A stretch of 64,000 nt of DNA. It comes from CAYWMY01 sp046352935. Lineage in GTDB: Bacteria; Pseudomonadota; Gammaproteobacteria; Steroidobacterales; Steroidobacteraceae. Below, in pieces: positions 40,053 to 50,470 of this stretch. The stretch spans positions 124,001-188,000 of the forward strand of contig JAXMGR010000007.1 in the NCBI GenBank assembly GCA_046352935.1. The letters are read 5' to 3'. Numbering within the stretch: the stretch's first letter is position 1; each line of letters begins with the position of its first letter. The notes under the pieces were generated by a model that did no database searches, was not told the DNA's origin, and worked only from the letters and a program-made list of their open reading frames with translations. The position numbers were made by a program, and so were the translations under genes.

Positions 40053-40940
40053 TCAGACCGTCAGCTCGTCACCGACGGTGACACGACCCGGCTGCCGCAC
40101 GTTGCAGTAGACGCTGATGCACTGGCGCATGGTGCGCACGATGGTGCGGGTGATGCGCGCGTCGCGCCGGATGCCGCCGGCCTGCTCGGCCGCGATGATC
40201 GTGCAGCGCGGGCATTCCATCACCACGTCGAGCCCGGCGTGGCCCAGGCGCAGGCTGCGTCCGACCCAGTCGCGCTCGCGCATCGCGTCGCTCCCGCCGC
40301 CGTCGTCGACGAGGAAATTCGGACGGAACCGGCGCACGTCGAGTGCGACGTCCTCCGGGAGCTGGCGCTGGAAATGCCGCATCGACGAGGTCGTCAGCAG
40401 GTCGATCGGGAACGCGTCGAAGTAGGTGCCGCGTGGCGCCGCCAGCTCGCCGAGCTCGCGCAGCAGCTTCGGCGGCACGCCGCTGAGGTCGGGCAGCGGC
40501 TCGTCGTCGTTCAGGCCGAACAGCATGCGCATCTCGCGCGTCGCATCACCGGTCACGAGTGCTTCCGGCCCGACGCGGAGGTGCTCGATCTCGTCGGCGG
40601 GTTTCAGGGACCACAACGTCAGCCGGCGTCCGATCGCATCCGACAGGCGCTGATCGACGTTGCGGTCGTCGGAACGGACCGTGGATCCGTCGGGCAGCGT
40701 GATCTCGACGTGGGGCACGAGCCCGGCGTCGGTGCCCGGCAGGTAGCGCGCGCTGCAGAGCAGGAGCCGCGGAATGTAGCGTGCGCTGCGGATCGCGCCC
40801 GCCTGCTCGTCGCGGACGGCCCAGCCGCGATCGAGCGGAATGCCGCGCGGGCCGACGTCGGCGGCCTCGATGCGCTCACCCGCCATCGACTTGACGGGAT
40901 AGCGCCAGATCTCCGCGATGCGCAGCGTGCCGGCGCTCAT
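40053..40940 (-). CDS. MOSC-domain protein
   Basis: 295 residues. The N-terminal MOSC_N barrel is seen in LRIAEIWRYPVKSMAGERI and PLDRGWAVRDEQAG; the C-terminal MOSC domain includes RFRPNFLVDDGG and MECPRCTIIAAEQ with the Cys that usually contacts molybdenum cofactor. MOSC proteins are molybdenum-cofactor sulfurase or reductase components, such as YcbX or mARC. No haem or ferredoxin domain is attached. It overlaps the RidA gene (ATGA). Confidence 0.88.
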   Translation of the reverse strand: MSAGTLRIAEIWRYPVKSMAGERIEAADVGPRGIPLDRGWAVRDEQAGAIRSARYIPRLLLCSARYLPGTDAGLVPHVEITLPDGSTVRSDDRNVDQRLSDAIGRRLTLWSLKPADEIEHLRVGPEALVTGDATREMRMLFGLNDDEPLPDLSGVPPKLLRELGELAAPRGTYFDAFPIDLLTTSSMRHFQRQLPEDVALDVRRFRPNFLVDDGGGSDAMRERDWVGRSLRLGHAGLDVVMECPRCTIIAAEQAGGIRRDARITRTIVRTMRQCISVYCNVRQPGRVTVGDELTV

Positions 40941-41353
40941 CGTCCGCCACTGGCGTTGCCGAGGAACGCGGTGACCTTCACCTCGGCGCGTCCTCCCGGG
41001 ATGCCGAGCGCGGCCACGCCGATCGCCGTCCAGGCGGGATGCGGCGCCTGCATGTATTGCGCGCGCACCTCGTTGAACACGAGCAGGTCCGCGACGAGGT
41101 CCTTCGACACGTGGAAGCTGTCCAGGGCGACGATGTCGGCCGGGGTCGCGCCCTCGACGGCGAGCAGCCGGCCGATCGCGCGGAAGGTCGCGTGGTACTC
41201 CTCCCGCGGATCGGCACAGGCCTTCCCCTGCGCATCGGTGCCGATGACCCCGGAGATGTAGATGAAGGCGCCCGCCCGCACCGCGGGCGAGAACTGGAAC
41301 TGGTCGTAGAGGGCTCGGTCATCGCCGTCGAAGATCGGGCGTGCATGGCGCAT
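40937..41353 (-). CDS. RidA (YjgF/YER057c)-family protein
   Basis: 138 residues. FQFSPAVRAGAFIYISGVIG, TFRAIGRLLAVEGAT and APHPAWTAIGVAALG are family motifs. Members deaminate reactive enamines and imines or act as chaperone-like proteins. The Arg that binds the carboxylate of substrates in canonical RidA (near the C-terminus, in a P-x-A/S-R-x motif) is not obvious, so this may belong to a divergent subgroup. It is translationally coupled to the MOSC gene. Confidence 0.85.
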   Translation of the reverse strand: MRHARPIFDGDDRALYDQFQFSPAVRAGAFIYISGVIGTDAQGKACADPREEYHATFRAIGRLLAVEGATPADIVALDSFHVSKDLVADLLVFNEVRAQYMQAPHPAWTAIGVAALGIPGGRAEVKVTAFLGNASGGR

Positions 41354-41541
41354 GTCGGTGGCTCCCTCGTGTGTCGCCCTCGGCGGCGAGAGCGGTTCGG
41401 CGCGTCGGTGGGGTGAAGGGTTCGCGGGTATCCTGAGACGATTCCCGCGGAGCGGTCAATCCGGCCGTGAGGCGCGGCTTCCCCGGGGACCGGCCGCCTC
41501 GACGGGCGTGGAATCTGGTGTGCAGGCTCCCCGCAAGTCCC

Positions 41542-41547
41542 TATAAT
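41542..41547 (+). promoter_or_regulatory. Candidate -10 box of the ribF-ileS operon
   Basis: A perfect TATAAT lies 35 bp upstream of the ribF ATG, in otherwise GC-rich sequence. The corresponding -35 position (about 41519-41524, TGTGCA) is weak. It would give a leader of about 29 bases and drive ribF, ileS, lspA and ispH. Confidence 0.55.
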
Positions 41548-41582
41548 TCCAGCCCTTTTCCGCCTCCCCCGGCCGGTCCACG

Positions 41583-42521
41583 ATGGAGCTCATCCGCGGT
41601 CTCGCCAATCTGCGTCCCCGTCATCACGGCTCCGTCATCACGATCGGCAGCTTCGACGGGCTGCATCGCGGTCATCAGGCCGTGATCGGGCGGCTGCGCG
41701 CGCTGGCGGAGCGGCACGGCGAGCCGTCCGTGGTGATGACCTTCGAGCCGACGCCGAAGGAGTTCTTCGAGCCGCGCCAGGCGCCGCCCCGGCTCATGCG
41801 GCTGCGCGAGAAGGCCGAGGCGCTCGCCGCCCTCGGCGTGGACCGCTTCGTCGTGATCCACTTCAACGCCGCGGTGTCGCGCATGCCGGCCGCCGAGTTC
41901 GCGAACGGCGTGCTGCATCACGGGCTCGGCGCGCGCCACATCGTGATCGGCGAGGGCTTCCGCTTCGGGAGCCGGCGCGCCGGCACGGCGGCGATGCTGC
42001 GCGAGATCGGCGCGGCCCAGGGCTTCACGGTCGAGGAAGTGGCGCCGGTCGAGTTCGACGGCGAGCGCGTGAGTTCGACCGCGATCCGCGCGGCGCTCGC
42101 GCGCAACGATTTCAGCGGGGCCGCGCGGCTCCTCGGCCGGCCCTACCGCATCAGCGGCCGCGTGATCGAGGGCCAGCGGCTCGGACGAACGCTCGGCTTC
42201 GCGACCGCGAACCTCCGCCTGTACCGGCGCGCATCGCCGGTCGCGGGCATCTTCGCGGTGCGCGTGCACGGCGTCGCCTCCGGGGTCGTCGAGGGCGTGG
42301 CCTCGCTCGGCACGCGACCCACGGTGAACGGCATCGAACCGCTGCTCGAGACGCACGTGTTCGATTACGCGGGCGACCTCTACGGCCGTTACATCGGCGT
42401 CGAATTCGTCGCGAAGATCCGCGACGAGGAGAAGTTCCCGGACCTCGACAGCCTCGTCGTGCAGATGCACGACGACGCGCGCAAGGCGCGGAGCCTGCTC
42501 GCGGAGAGCCGTCTGAACTGA
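41583..42521 (+). CDS. ribF: Bifunctional riboflavin kinase / FAD synthetase
   Basis: 312 residues. The N-terminal nucleotidyltransferase domain has ITIGSFDGLHRGHQAVIGRL and VIGEGFRFGSRRAGT with VSSTAIRAAL; the C-terminal kinase domain has GRVIEGQRLGRTLGFATANL and VASLGTRPTVNG. It converts riboflavin to FMN and then FAD. It is directly upstream of ileS, as in other gammaproteobacteria, and is expected to share its promoter. Confidence 0.96.
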   Translation: MELIRGLANLRPRHHGSVITIGSFDGLHRGHQAVIGRLRALAERHGEPSVVMTFEPTPKEFFEPRQAPPRLMRLREKAEALAALGVDRFVVIHFNAAVSRMPAAEFANGVLHHGLGARHIVIGEGFRFGSRRAGTAAMLREIGAAQGFTVEEVAPVEFDGERVSSTAIRAALARNDFSGAARLLGRPYRISGRVIEGQRLGRTLGFATANLRLYRRASPVAGIFAVRVHGVASGVVEGVASLGTRPTVNGIEPLLETHVFDYAGDLYGRYIGVEFVAKIRDEEKFPDLDSLVVQMHDDARKARSLLAESRLN

Positions 42522-42628
42522 CCGGCCGCCCGGCGCGCGCGGCACGCCGCGTGGATCGCGGCAGCAACATGCAACGCGGCGTCCGAGCGGGTCGCCGACA
42601 GATTTCTGGAAAAGGACTGGATCGCAGC

Positions 42629-45442
42629 GTGGATTACAAGAACACCGTCAACCTGCCCGCCACGGACTTCCCGATGAAGGCGGATCTCGCGCGCCGCGAG
42701 CCCGACATGCTCGGGGCCTGGGAGCGACAGGGCCTCTACCAGCGGCTGCGCGAGCGTGCGCGCGGCCGGCCGCAGTTCGTGCTGCTCGACGGCCCGCCGT
42801 ACGCGAACGGCACGATCCACATCGGGCACGCCGTCAACAAGATCCTCAAGGACATCATCGTCCGCTCGCGCACCCTCGACGGCCGCGACGCGCCCTACAT
42901 CCCGGGCTGGGACTGCCACGGGCTGCCCATCGAGCAGCAGGTCGAGAAGAAGCACGGCCGCGTCGGCCAGAAGCTCGACGCGCGCGCGTTCCGCGCCGCC
43001 TGCCGCGAGTACGCGGCCCAGCAGGTCGATGCGCAACGGGCCGACTTCAAGCGCCTCGGCGTGCTCGGCGACTGGGAGCAGCCGTACCTCACGATGCTGC
43101 CGCGCTTCGAGGCCGAGCAGTTGCGCGCGTTCGCGACCATCATCGACAACGGTCACCTGCTGCGCGGCGCGAAGCCCGTGCACTGGTGCCTCGACTGCCG
43201 CTCGGCGCTCGCCGAGGCCGAGGTCGAGTACGAGGAGAAGACCTCGCCGTCGATCGACGTGCTGTTCCTCGTGGCCGATGCCGCGGACCTCGCGCGCCGC
43301 TTCGGCGTGGCCGCGGCCGAGGGTGCAGCCGTCGTGATCTGGACGACCACGCCCTGGACGCTGCCCGCGAACCAGGCCGTCGCCGTGCATCCGGAGCACG
43401 AGTACGCGCTGGTCGAGTTCGAGCCGGACGCGGCCGCGGCAGGCGGCCGGCGACTGCTCGTCCTCGCGACGGAACTCGTCGAGTCCGTCGCGAAGCGCGC
43501 GGCGGGCCGCACACGCACGCTCGCGACCGTGGCGGGATCGGCGCTCGAGCACCTGAGGCTCCGTCATCCGTTCTACGAACGCGACGTGCCCGTGATCCTG
43601 GGCGAGCACGTCACGCTCGATTCCGGCACGGGTGCAGTGCACACCGCGCCGGGCCACGGCATCGAGGACTTCATCGCGGGGCAACGCTACGGCCTCGCGG
43701 TGGACAACCCCGTCGGGCCCGACGGCCGCTTCGTCGCCTCGACGCCGCTGTTCGCGGGCCAGCAGGTCTTCGCCGCGAACGAAGCCGTGGTCGCGACGCT
43801 CGCCGAGCGGGGCGTGCTGCTGCACCACGAGCCGTACCGCCACAGCTATCCGCACTGCTGGCGCCACCATACGCCCGTGATCTTCCGCGCCACGCCGCAG
43901 TGGTTCATCGGCATGGACAGCCACGGGCTGCGCCGCACGGCGCTCGCCGAGATCCCGAAGGTGCAGTGGGTGCCGGGCTGGGGCCTGCAGCGCATCACGG
44001 GCATGATCGAGAACCGTCCGGACTGGTGCATCTCGCGCCAGCGCACCTGGGGCGTGCCGCTCGCGCTGTTCGTGCACCGCGAGACGGGCGCGCTGCATCC
44101 GCGAGCGAGCGAGCTCGTGCGCGCGGTTGCGGAGCGTGTCGAGAAGGACGGCATCGATGCCTGGTTCGAGCTCGATGCGCGCGAGCTTCTGGGCGCGGAG
44201 GCCGATCAGTACGAGAAGCTCAACGACGTCATGGACGTCTGGATGGACTCGGGCGTCGTGCACCACTGCCTGCCCGCGATGCGCCCTGAGATTCCGGCGC
44301 CCGCGGATCTCTATCTCGAGGGCTCCGACCAGCACCGGGGCTGGTTCCATTCCTCGCTGCTGACCTCGGTCGCGATGCACGACCGGGCGCCCTACCGCGC
44401 GGTGCTGACGCACGGCTTCACCGTCGACGACAAGGGCCGCAAGATGTCCAAGTCGCTCGGCAACGTCGTGCTGCCGCAGAAGGTCGTCGGCAACCTCGGC
44501 GCGGACGTGCTGCGGCTGTGGGTCGCGGCCACGGACTACAGCGCCGAGATGAGCGTCTCGGACGAGATCCTGAAGCGCATGGCCGACAGCTACCGGCGGC
44601 TGCGCAACACCGTGCGCTTCCTGCTCGGCAACCTCGCGGGCTTCGATCCCGCGAAGGATCTCCTGCCCGTGGACGAGCTCGTGGCGCTCGACCGCTGGGC
44701 GCTGGAGCGCGCAAGCGCGCTGCAGGAGGAGATCATCGCGGCCTACCGCGACTACCAGTTCCACCTGATCTACCAGAAGCTGCACAACTTCTGCGTCGTC
44801 GACCTCGGCGCCTTCTGGCTCGACGTCATCAAGGACCGGCTCTACACGACGCCGGCGGGCGGACTCCCGCGCCGCTCCGCGCAGACCGCGCTCTACCACG
44901 TCGCCGAGGCGATGGTGCGCTGGTTCGCGCCGATCCTGTCGTTCACGGCCGAGGAGATCTGGTCGTTCCTGCCGGGCCGGCGGGACGAGTCGGTCATGTT
45001 CTCGAGCTGGTACGAGTTCCCGCAGGCGTCCCGCGCGGCGACCGTCGCCGTCGACTGGGACGCCGTCATCGCGCTGCGCGCGGAGGTCGCGCGCGAGCTC
45101 GAACGGCTGCGCGTGGCGGGCTCGATCGGCGCGCCGCTCGAGGCCGAGGTCGAGGTCTACTGCGACGCCGCGTGGCGGGAGAAGCTCACGGCGCTCGGCG
45201 ACGAGCTGCGCTTCGTGCTGATCACCTCGGCCGCCGTCGTGCACGATGCCGCCCGGCGTCCCGCCGACGCCGTGGCCGCGAAGGACGGCGTGTGGATCGC
45301 GGTGCGTCCGAGCGGCGCGCCCAAGTGCGTGCGCTGCTGGCACCGGCGCGCCGATGTCGGCAGCGATGCGACGCATCCGGAACTCTGTGGCCGCTGCGTG
45401 TCGAACCTGACGGGTGCCGGCGAGACGAGGTGCTGCGCATGA
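42629..45442 (+). CDS. ileS: Isoleucyl-tRNA synthetase
   Basis: 937 residues from GTG 42629, chosen because the following YKNTVNLPATDFPMKADL aligns with the known IleS start. The class I motif PPYANGTIHIGHAVNK and GFTVDDKGRKMSKSLGNVV are both present, as is the editing domain (WTTTPWTLPANQAVAV). The C-terminus has the zinc motif CVRCWHR plus CGRCVSNL. It charges tRNA-Ile. An upstream in-frame ATG at 42569 would add a basic leader not seen in homologues. Confidence 0.96.
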   Translation: MDYKNTVNLPATDFPMKADLARREPDMLGAWERQGLYQRLRERARGRPQFVLLDGPPYANGTIHIGHAVNKILKDIIVRSRTLDGRDAPYIPGWDCHGLPIEQQVEKKHGRVGQKLDARAFRAACREYAAQQVDAQRADFKRLGVLGDWEQPYLTMLPRFEAEQLRAFATIIDNGHLLRGAKPVHWCLDCRSALAEAEVEYEEKTSPSIDVLFLVADAADLARRFGVAAAEGAAVVIWTTTPWTLPANQAVAVHPEHEYALVEFEPDAAAAGGRRLLVLATELVESVAKRAAGRTRTLATVAGSALEHLRLRHPFYERDVPVILGEHVTLDSGTGAVHTAPGHGIEDFIAGQRYGLAVDNPVGPDGRFVASTPLFAGQQVFAANEAVVATLAERGVLLHHEPYRHSYPHCWRHHTPVIFRATPQWFIGMDSHGLRRTALAEIPKVQWVPGWGLQRITGMIENRPDWCISRQRTWGVPLALFVHRETGALHPRASELVRAVAERVEKDGIDAWFELDARELLGAEADQYEKLNDVMDVWMDSGVVHHCLPAMRPEIPAPADLYLEGSDQHRGWFHSSLLTSVAMHDRAPYRAVLTHGFTVDDKGRKMSKSLGNVVLPQKVVGNLGADVLRLWVAATDYSAEMSVSDEILKRMADSYRRLRNTVRFLLGNLAGFDPAKDLLPVDELVALDRWALERASALQEEIIAAYRDYQFHLIYQKLHNFCVVDLGAFWLDVIKDRLYTTPAGGLPRRSAQTALYHVAEAMVRWFAPILSFTAEEIWSFLPGRRDESVMFSSWYEFPQASRAATVAVDWDAVIALRAEVARELERLRVAGSIGAPLEAEVEVYCDAAWREKLTALGDELRFVLITSAAVVHDAARRPADAVAAKDGVWIAVRPSGAPKCVRCWHRRADVGSDATHPELCGRCVSNLTGAGETRCCA

Positions 45443-45542
45443 CCGGGATCCCGGGTCTCCGTGCGGTCTGCGCGACGCCGCGTGGCCGTGCGCGGGACAT
45501 CGCCGGCGCGCGCATACTCCGCAGCATGACGAGGCATTTCCC

Positions 45543-46052
45543 GTGAACGACATCGCGACTCCGAAGCACGGGGCACTTGCGTGGCTGTGGCTGGCCGCGG
45601 GCGTGGTCGCGCTCGACCAGGCCACGAAGTGGGTCGTCGTGCGCAACTTCGGGCTCTACGAGGTGGCAACCCTGCTGCCCGTGCTCGACCTGACCCGGCT
45701 GCACAACACGGGCGCGGCCTTCAGCATGCTCGCCGACGCCTCGGGCTGGCAGCGCTGGTTCTTCATGACGCTCGCGCTCGGCGTGAGCGGCGCGATCACG
45801 CTGTGGCTCCGGCGCATCGATCCCGCCCGGCAGACGCTGCTGCCGGCGGGGCTCGCGCTCGTGATGGGCGGGGCGCTCGGCAACGTCGTGGACCGCGTCT
45901 GGCACGGACACGTGATCGACTTCATCCACGTGCACTGGCAGCAGCACTACTTCCCCGCGTTCAACGTCGCGGACAGCGCCATCACGGTGGGCGCGGCCTT
46001 CCTCGTGATCGATTCACTGCTGGACGGCCGCCGTCGCAGGGGCGCGGCGTGA
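45543..46052 (+). CDS. lspA: Lipoprotein signal peptidase
   Basis: 169 residues from GTG 45543. Four membrane spans are visible. The catalytic regions are ALDQATKWVVV, RLHNTGAAFSML, GGALGNVVDRVWHG and FPAFNVADSAI, with the two active-site Asp in GNVVDR and NVADS. It cleaves prolipoproteins such as NosL and the DUF4382 protein. The stop overlaps the ispH GTG. No fkpB gene lies between them, unlike in Pseudomonas. Confidence 0.95.
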   Translation: MNDIATPKHGALAWLWLAAGVVALDQATKWVVVRNFGLYEVATLLPVLDLTRLHNTGAAFSMLADASGWQRWFFMTLALGVSGAITLWLRRIDPARQTLLPAGLALVMGGALGNVVDRVWHGHVIDFIHVHWQQHYFPAFNVADSAITVGAAFLVIDSLLDGRRRRGAA

Positions 46053-47005
46053 AGATCCTGCTCGCGAATCCACGCGGCTTCTGTGCCGGCGTCGATCGCG
46101 CCATCGGCATCGTCGAGCGCGCGATCGCGCTGTTCGGCGCGCCGATCCACGTGCGCCACGAGGTCGTGCACAACCGCTTCGTCGTGGACCGGCTGCGCGC
46201 CCTGGGGGCGGTCTTCGTCGAGGAACTGGACGCCGTCCCGGACGGCGCGACGGTGGTCTTCAGCGCGCACGGCGTCTCGCGCGCGGTGCGCGACGAGGCG
46301 GCGCGGCGCGGACTCACCGTGTTCGACGCGACCTGCCCGCTGGTGACGAAGGTGCACATGGAAGTCGTGCGCTATGCGCGCGAGGGGCGCGAGGTCGTGC
46401 TCATCGGTCATGCCGGCCATCCGGAGGTCGAGGGCACGATGGGCCAGTTCGATCCCGCCCGGGGCGGGCGTATCGTGCTGGTCGAGACGCCGGCGGACGT
46501 CGCGCGCATCGAGCTCCGCCACCCCGGGCGCGCCGCGTTCGTCACGCAGACCACACTGTCGGTCGACGACACGGCGCGCATCGTCGAGGCGCTGCGCGCG
46601 CGTTTTCCCGCGCTCGCGACGCCGCGCAAGGAAGACATCTGCTACGCGACGCAGAACCGCCAGGACGCGGTCAAGAAGCTCGCGACGCTCTGCGACGTGA
46701 TCGTCGTCGTAGGCTCGAAGACCAGCTCGAACTCGAACCGGCTGCGCGAGATCGCATCCATGCGCGGCATCCCGGGCTACCTCGTCGACGGCCCGGAGAA
46801 CCTCGAGCGTGAGTGGTTCGCGGGCAAGGCCGCCGTCGGCGTGACCGCGGGCGCCTCGGCGCCGGAGGTTCTGGTCGAGCGTGTCGTCGAGCGCCTGCGC
46901 GAGTGGGGCGGCGCGGCGCCCGAGGAAGTCGTCGGCACCGAGGAGCACGTGGTGTTCGCGCTGCCGCGGGAGCTGCGCGTCGCGGGCGGCGCTCCGGCTG
47001 ACTGA
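46049..47005 (+). CDS. ispH: 4-hydroxy-3-methylbut-2-enyl diphosphate reductase
   Basis: 318 residues from GTG 46049, overlapping lspA. ILLANPRGFCAGVDRAI has the first cluster Cys, VFDATCPLVTKVH the second, and VVGSKTSSNSNRL is the signature after the substrate loop; the third Cys lies in EDICYATQNRQDA. It performs the last step of the MEP isoprenoid pathway, supplying the precursors used for quinone side chains. Confidence 0.96.
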   Translation: MKILLANPRGFCAGVDRAIGIVERAIALFGAPIHVRHEVVHNRFVVDRLRALGAVFVEELDAVPDGATVVFSAHGVSRAVRDEAARRGLTVFDATCPLVTKVHMEVVRYAREGREVVLIGHAGHPEVEGTMGQFDPARGGRIVLVETPADVARIELRHPGRAAFVTQTTLSVDDTARIVEALRARFPALATPRKEDICYATQNRQDAVKKLATLCDVIVVVGSKTSSNSNRLREIASMRGIPGYLVDGPENLEREWFAGKAAVGVTAGASAPEVLVERVVERLREWGGAAPEEVVGTEEHVVFALPRELRVAGGAPAD

Positions 47006-47050
47006 GCCGTTGCGGTGGTGCGCCGGGGTGCTCCGTGAGGTGCGCCCGCG

Positions 47051-47494
47051 TCATCGCCAGCAGCGGGTGTCGCTGCGTGTCCCCGCGACATCCTCCGCGC
47101 GGCGCTCGCCCGTTTCGTCGATCAGCAGCACCGCGCACTGCGCATCCCCCGCCTGGCTGCCGTTCGCTGTCGCGCGCGCCGTGAACGTGAGATCGTCGCC
47201 CGCATCGATGGCGAGCCGGTAACGGCCACCGTCGGTGGTCGTGGCGACGGGCAGCCGCTCCGCGGCGGCGTCATCGGCACCACCGAGCGCGGAGGCATAA
47301 CGCCCGTGCCGCAGGTGATGGCGTTCCTGCGCGGCGGCGAGCGCGAGCAGCGCGCGGATCGCCTCGGTGCGATGCACGCGCCTCACGTGCGCACGCCACG
47401 AGGGAATCGCGGCCGCGGCCAGCACGGCGGCGATGCCGACGGCCACCATGAGCTCGATCAGCGAGAAGCCGCGTCGATGGCGAGCTCGCGCCAT
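47051..47494 (-). CDS. pilE: Type IV minor pilin PilE
   Basis: 147 residues. RRGFSLIELMVAVGIAAVL is a type III prepilin cleavage and N-terminal helix, with Glu at position +5. The globular part ends AQCAVLLIDETGERRAED with RSDTRCWR, giving a two-Cys disulfide loop. The start overlaps the 3' end of pilY1 by 37 bases. It is the only gene of this operon besides fimT with an unbroken frame. Confidence 0.9.
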   Translation of the reverse strand: MARARHRRGFSLIELMVAVGIAAVLAAAAIPSWRAHVRRVHRTEAIRALLALAAAQERHHLRHGRYASALGGADDAAAERLPVATTTDGGRYRLAIDAGDDLTFTARATANGSQAGDAQCAVLLIDETGERRAEDVAGTRSDTRCWR

Positions 47495-50470
47495 GTGACT
47501 CTCCTCGGTGAGAAATCCAGGGACAGCGGCAGGACCTCGCTGCCGACGACGACGTTCGCGCCGCTGCCGCAGGCGGTGGCTTCGCAGGCGACATCGCCGG
47601 GCAGGGCGATGCGCGTCCGGCCGGGCCACAGCGGATCGGCGAGCTCCCGCGAGGGGTCGTCGTCGGGTTCCTCTTCCGCCTCGCGGACGACATGACGCGG
47701 CCGGCCATCGCCGAGGGCGAGGTCGTAGAGACGCGCGACTCCGGCAGGCGGCCGGCAGGGGCGCGCGGCATCCGTCGCGCGCGGCTGCCAGGTCGTGACC
47801 AGCAGCCGGTGGTCCACGGTGATGGACGGGGCCGCCGTCTTCTCGCCGGGACCGTGCGCGTCGAGCCTGATCAGCCAGCCACGCGCCGCAGGGTCCACCG
47901 TGGCACCGTCGGTGACATCGACGAGATCGGCTTCGTGGATCGTTGCCGCGGTGGTCGCATCGACGGGCGCCACCGCCGGGTCGCGCAGCGAGTAGAAGCG
48001 GTCGGGGGCGTCGAGGCCGCGCGGTCGCGCGCTGTTGCCCGAGCCCAGCGAGACGGCGAGCCACGAGCGCGCACCGCCGCCCGCGACGCGGGCCACGTCG
48101 GGTTCCTGGTGGAACCGCAGCGCGCCCGCGTCGCTCGCCGCCGCATCGCTGGCGCCGAGTGTCGCGAACAGCCGCGCTCGCGCGAGGCCGCCGCGCTCCG
48201 CGCCCGGGAAGAAGTCGAGGCGCCAGATGCGCCCGACGACGTCGACGGCATAGGCCCGATCGAGTTCGCCGTCGCCGTCGAGATCGAGCAGGCGCGGCGG
48301 CGCGCGCAGCCCGTTCACGAAGCCGGCGATCACGAGGTCGGCGTCGAGGCCTGTGGCGCCTGCCGCCTGCCACAGCAGTGCGCCGCTCGCGCCCTCCAGG
48401 AGATACAGCCGCGGCGTGCTGCGGTCCGCCTGTGCCACGGGGCCGTCCAGCAGCGTGTCGGCTCCGCTGGTGAGCGCGACGACCCAGTGGCCGGACGCCT
48501 GCCGTGCGCGCGCGACTTCGAGGCGGGCGATCGCGACGCGCGTGCGGGAGTCGACGAGGCCCGGCAGCTCGTCGGCACCGCGCCGCCACAGCAGCCGCGG
48601 TGCATCGGCATCCGTGAGATCCAGCGCGTAGAAGACGGGCGTCGCCGCGAGCCCGAACAGCAGCCAGACGTGGTCGCCATCGTCGCGCCGGATCAGGCCA
48701 TCGCCGTTGGCATCGAAGCGGTGCAGGCGCGGCTCGGCGGCGATGCCTCCGTCGCGACGCGCGTCCGGTGTGGCGTCGCCGGGGGATCTCGGGTCGGACA
48801 GCAGCGGCGCCGGCACGAACGACCAGACCTCGGTGCCCGTCGCGGAGTCGACGACGTGCAGCCGGCCGCTCTGCGTGAAGAGCAGCCGGCGTGACGTCGT
48901 CGTCGTAGCGGACCGTGCACGGCGCCTCGTGCCGCAGCGTTGCGATCGGGGCGTCGTCCGCGGGCACGCGGTTGCCGGGCGCCGTGAGGTCGTCGCCGAC
49001 GAGGTCGCTGTACAGCCGGCGCATCGCCACCGCCGGCAGCGTCGCGGATGGCGCGAGGTCGTCCGGGGACACGAGCGCCGCGGCATCGTGCTGCAGCGCC
49101 GCCGCGAGCAGCTCGTGCAGCATGTCGGGTCGACCGGCATCGAGCCCGCGCGTGCCGGCGAGGTGCGCGACCGCGGCGTAGCGCGCCGCGCTGGCGGCCG
49201 GGCTCGCGAGCAGGAGCTGCGGTCGCTGCGGGTCCGGCAGGTCCAGCCGCAGGTCCGCCGCGCCGAGTCGCGAGGCCAGCGCGGGCAGGCAGTCGTCGCC
49301 GCAGCCGAGGCCAGCAGCGGCGCCGCCGCGTGCGCCGCGGCGCCGGCGTCGGCGCCCGCATCGGGCGGGCCCGCCGCGAGCACCGCGATGCTCATCGGGC
49401 GACAGGCGTGCGCGTAAGGATCCCGGTAGCGCGTCGCGTCCGCGGCCTCGCGCGATTCCGCGACGCTGGGCGCGGGCGTGCCGGGTGCCGCCTGCGAGGC
49501 GAGGCCGAAGTCGACGTCCGCACCGCTCGCGACGCGCAGCGCTTCCACGGTCGCCTCGGCGATCGCGGCGGCGCCGTCCGGCGCAGCGAGGGCCGCAGCC
49601 GCAGCAGACGCCGCGGCGCCCGAGTCCGCTGCCGCCCAGGCCGAGACCACCATGCCGCCCTCGGCAGCCGCATCGCCGGAGCCGCCATCGTTCGAGAGCC
49701 GGAGCAGCGTGACCTCGAGCGCGGCGGCCGACGGCAGCGCCGTCGCGAGACGCGAACCCAGGACGCTCGCGAAGTCCGCCCCGGTCGTCACGGGCGCCAC
49801 GTTCAGGTAATTCAGATAGTTGCCCGCGTAGAGGCGGCAGCAGGGCGCGTCGCCGAGCGGCGGCGGCGTGTCCCAGTCGATCTCGCGGCGCGCGTCGTGG
49901 CTCCAGGCCGCGGCCCCGTCGGCGGCGTACCAGTCGCCGTCCGCCGCGCCGTGGCGGCCCCGGTCCTCGCGGCATTCGAGTGCGCAACCCGGCCGGGCGT
50001 GGGCGCCTGCCGAACGCCGCCGGGGACCCCGCATTCGCTGCGCGAGCCGGGCGGCGATGAACCGCACCACCTCGTGCGAGTGGCGCTCGCGCGCGCTCGC
50101 AACGCAGGCCGCGGCCTGCGTCCGCGCCGTCGAACGGCGCGCTCGCCGCCGTGGCGCAGTCGGGTGCAGGACCCGGGCCGCGGCGCCAGTAGACGCGCCC
50201 CGTGTCGCAGCGCGAGGCGGCATCGAGGGAGGCACCGTAGTCGACGGCGGGATCGTAGGGCGCGGGTGTCTCGAGCGCTGCCCGGGCGGACGACGAGGTG
50301 TCGAGGAGGATCACGAGCCCGGCTTCGATGCCGGACGGCAGCGCGGCGCGGAACGACGCGGGTGGCGTCGCCTGTGCGGAGGCTGGCGAGGGGGCGCCGA
50401 TCGCGGCCCAGGCCAGCGCCCCCATCAGCACAGGGCGCCAGCCCGATTCACTCCGCGGAGGTGAGTACAT
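47458..50470 (-). pseudogene. pilY1: PilY1 (pilus tip adhesin), frameshifted
   Basis: ATG 50470 overlaps the end of pilX. The N-terminal signal and SGIEAGLVILLDTSSSARAAL are in one frame; CCRLYAGNYLNYLNVAPV and LRLSNDGGSG in a second; HDAAALVSPDDLAPSATLP back in the first; and from about 48890 RLLFTQSGRLHVVDSATG and the rest of the C-terminal beta-propeller (FDANGDGLIRRDDGD calcium-like loop, LLDLDGDGELDRAYAVD) in the second. Three indels break about 1000 codons. The intact protein would cap type IV pili. Sequence error is an alternative to decay. Confidence 0.75.

Noticed and set aside
42389..45646. Very long open frame antisense to ileS
   Set aside because: It mirrors ileS codon structure in a GC-rich genome, is rich in Arg/His/Ala/Glu and matches no family.
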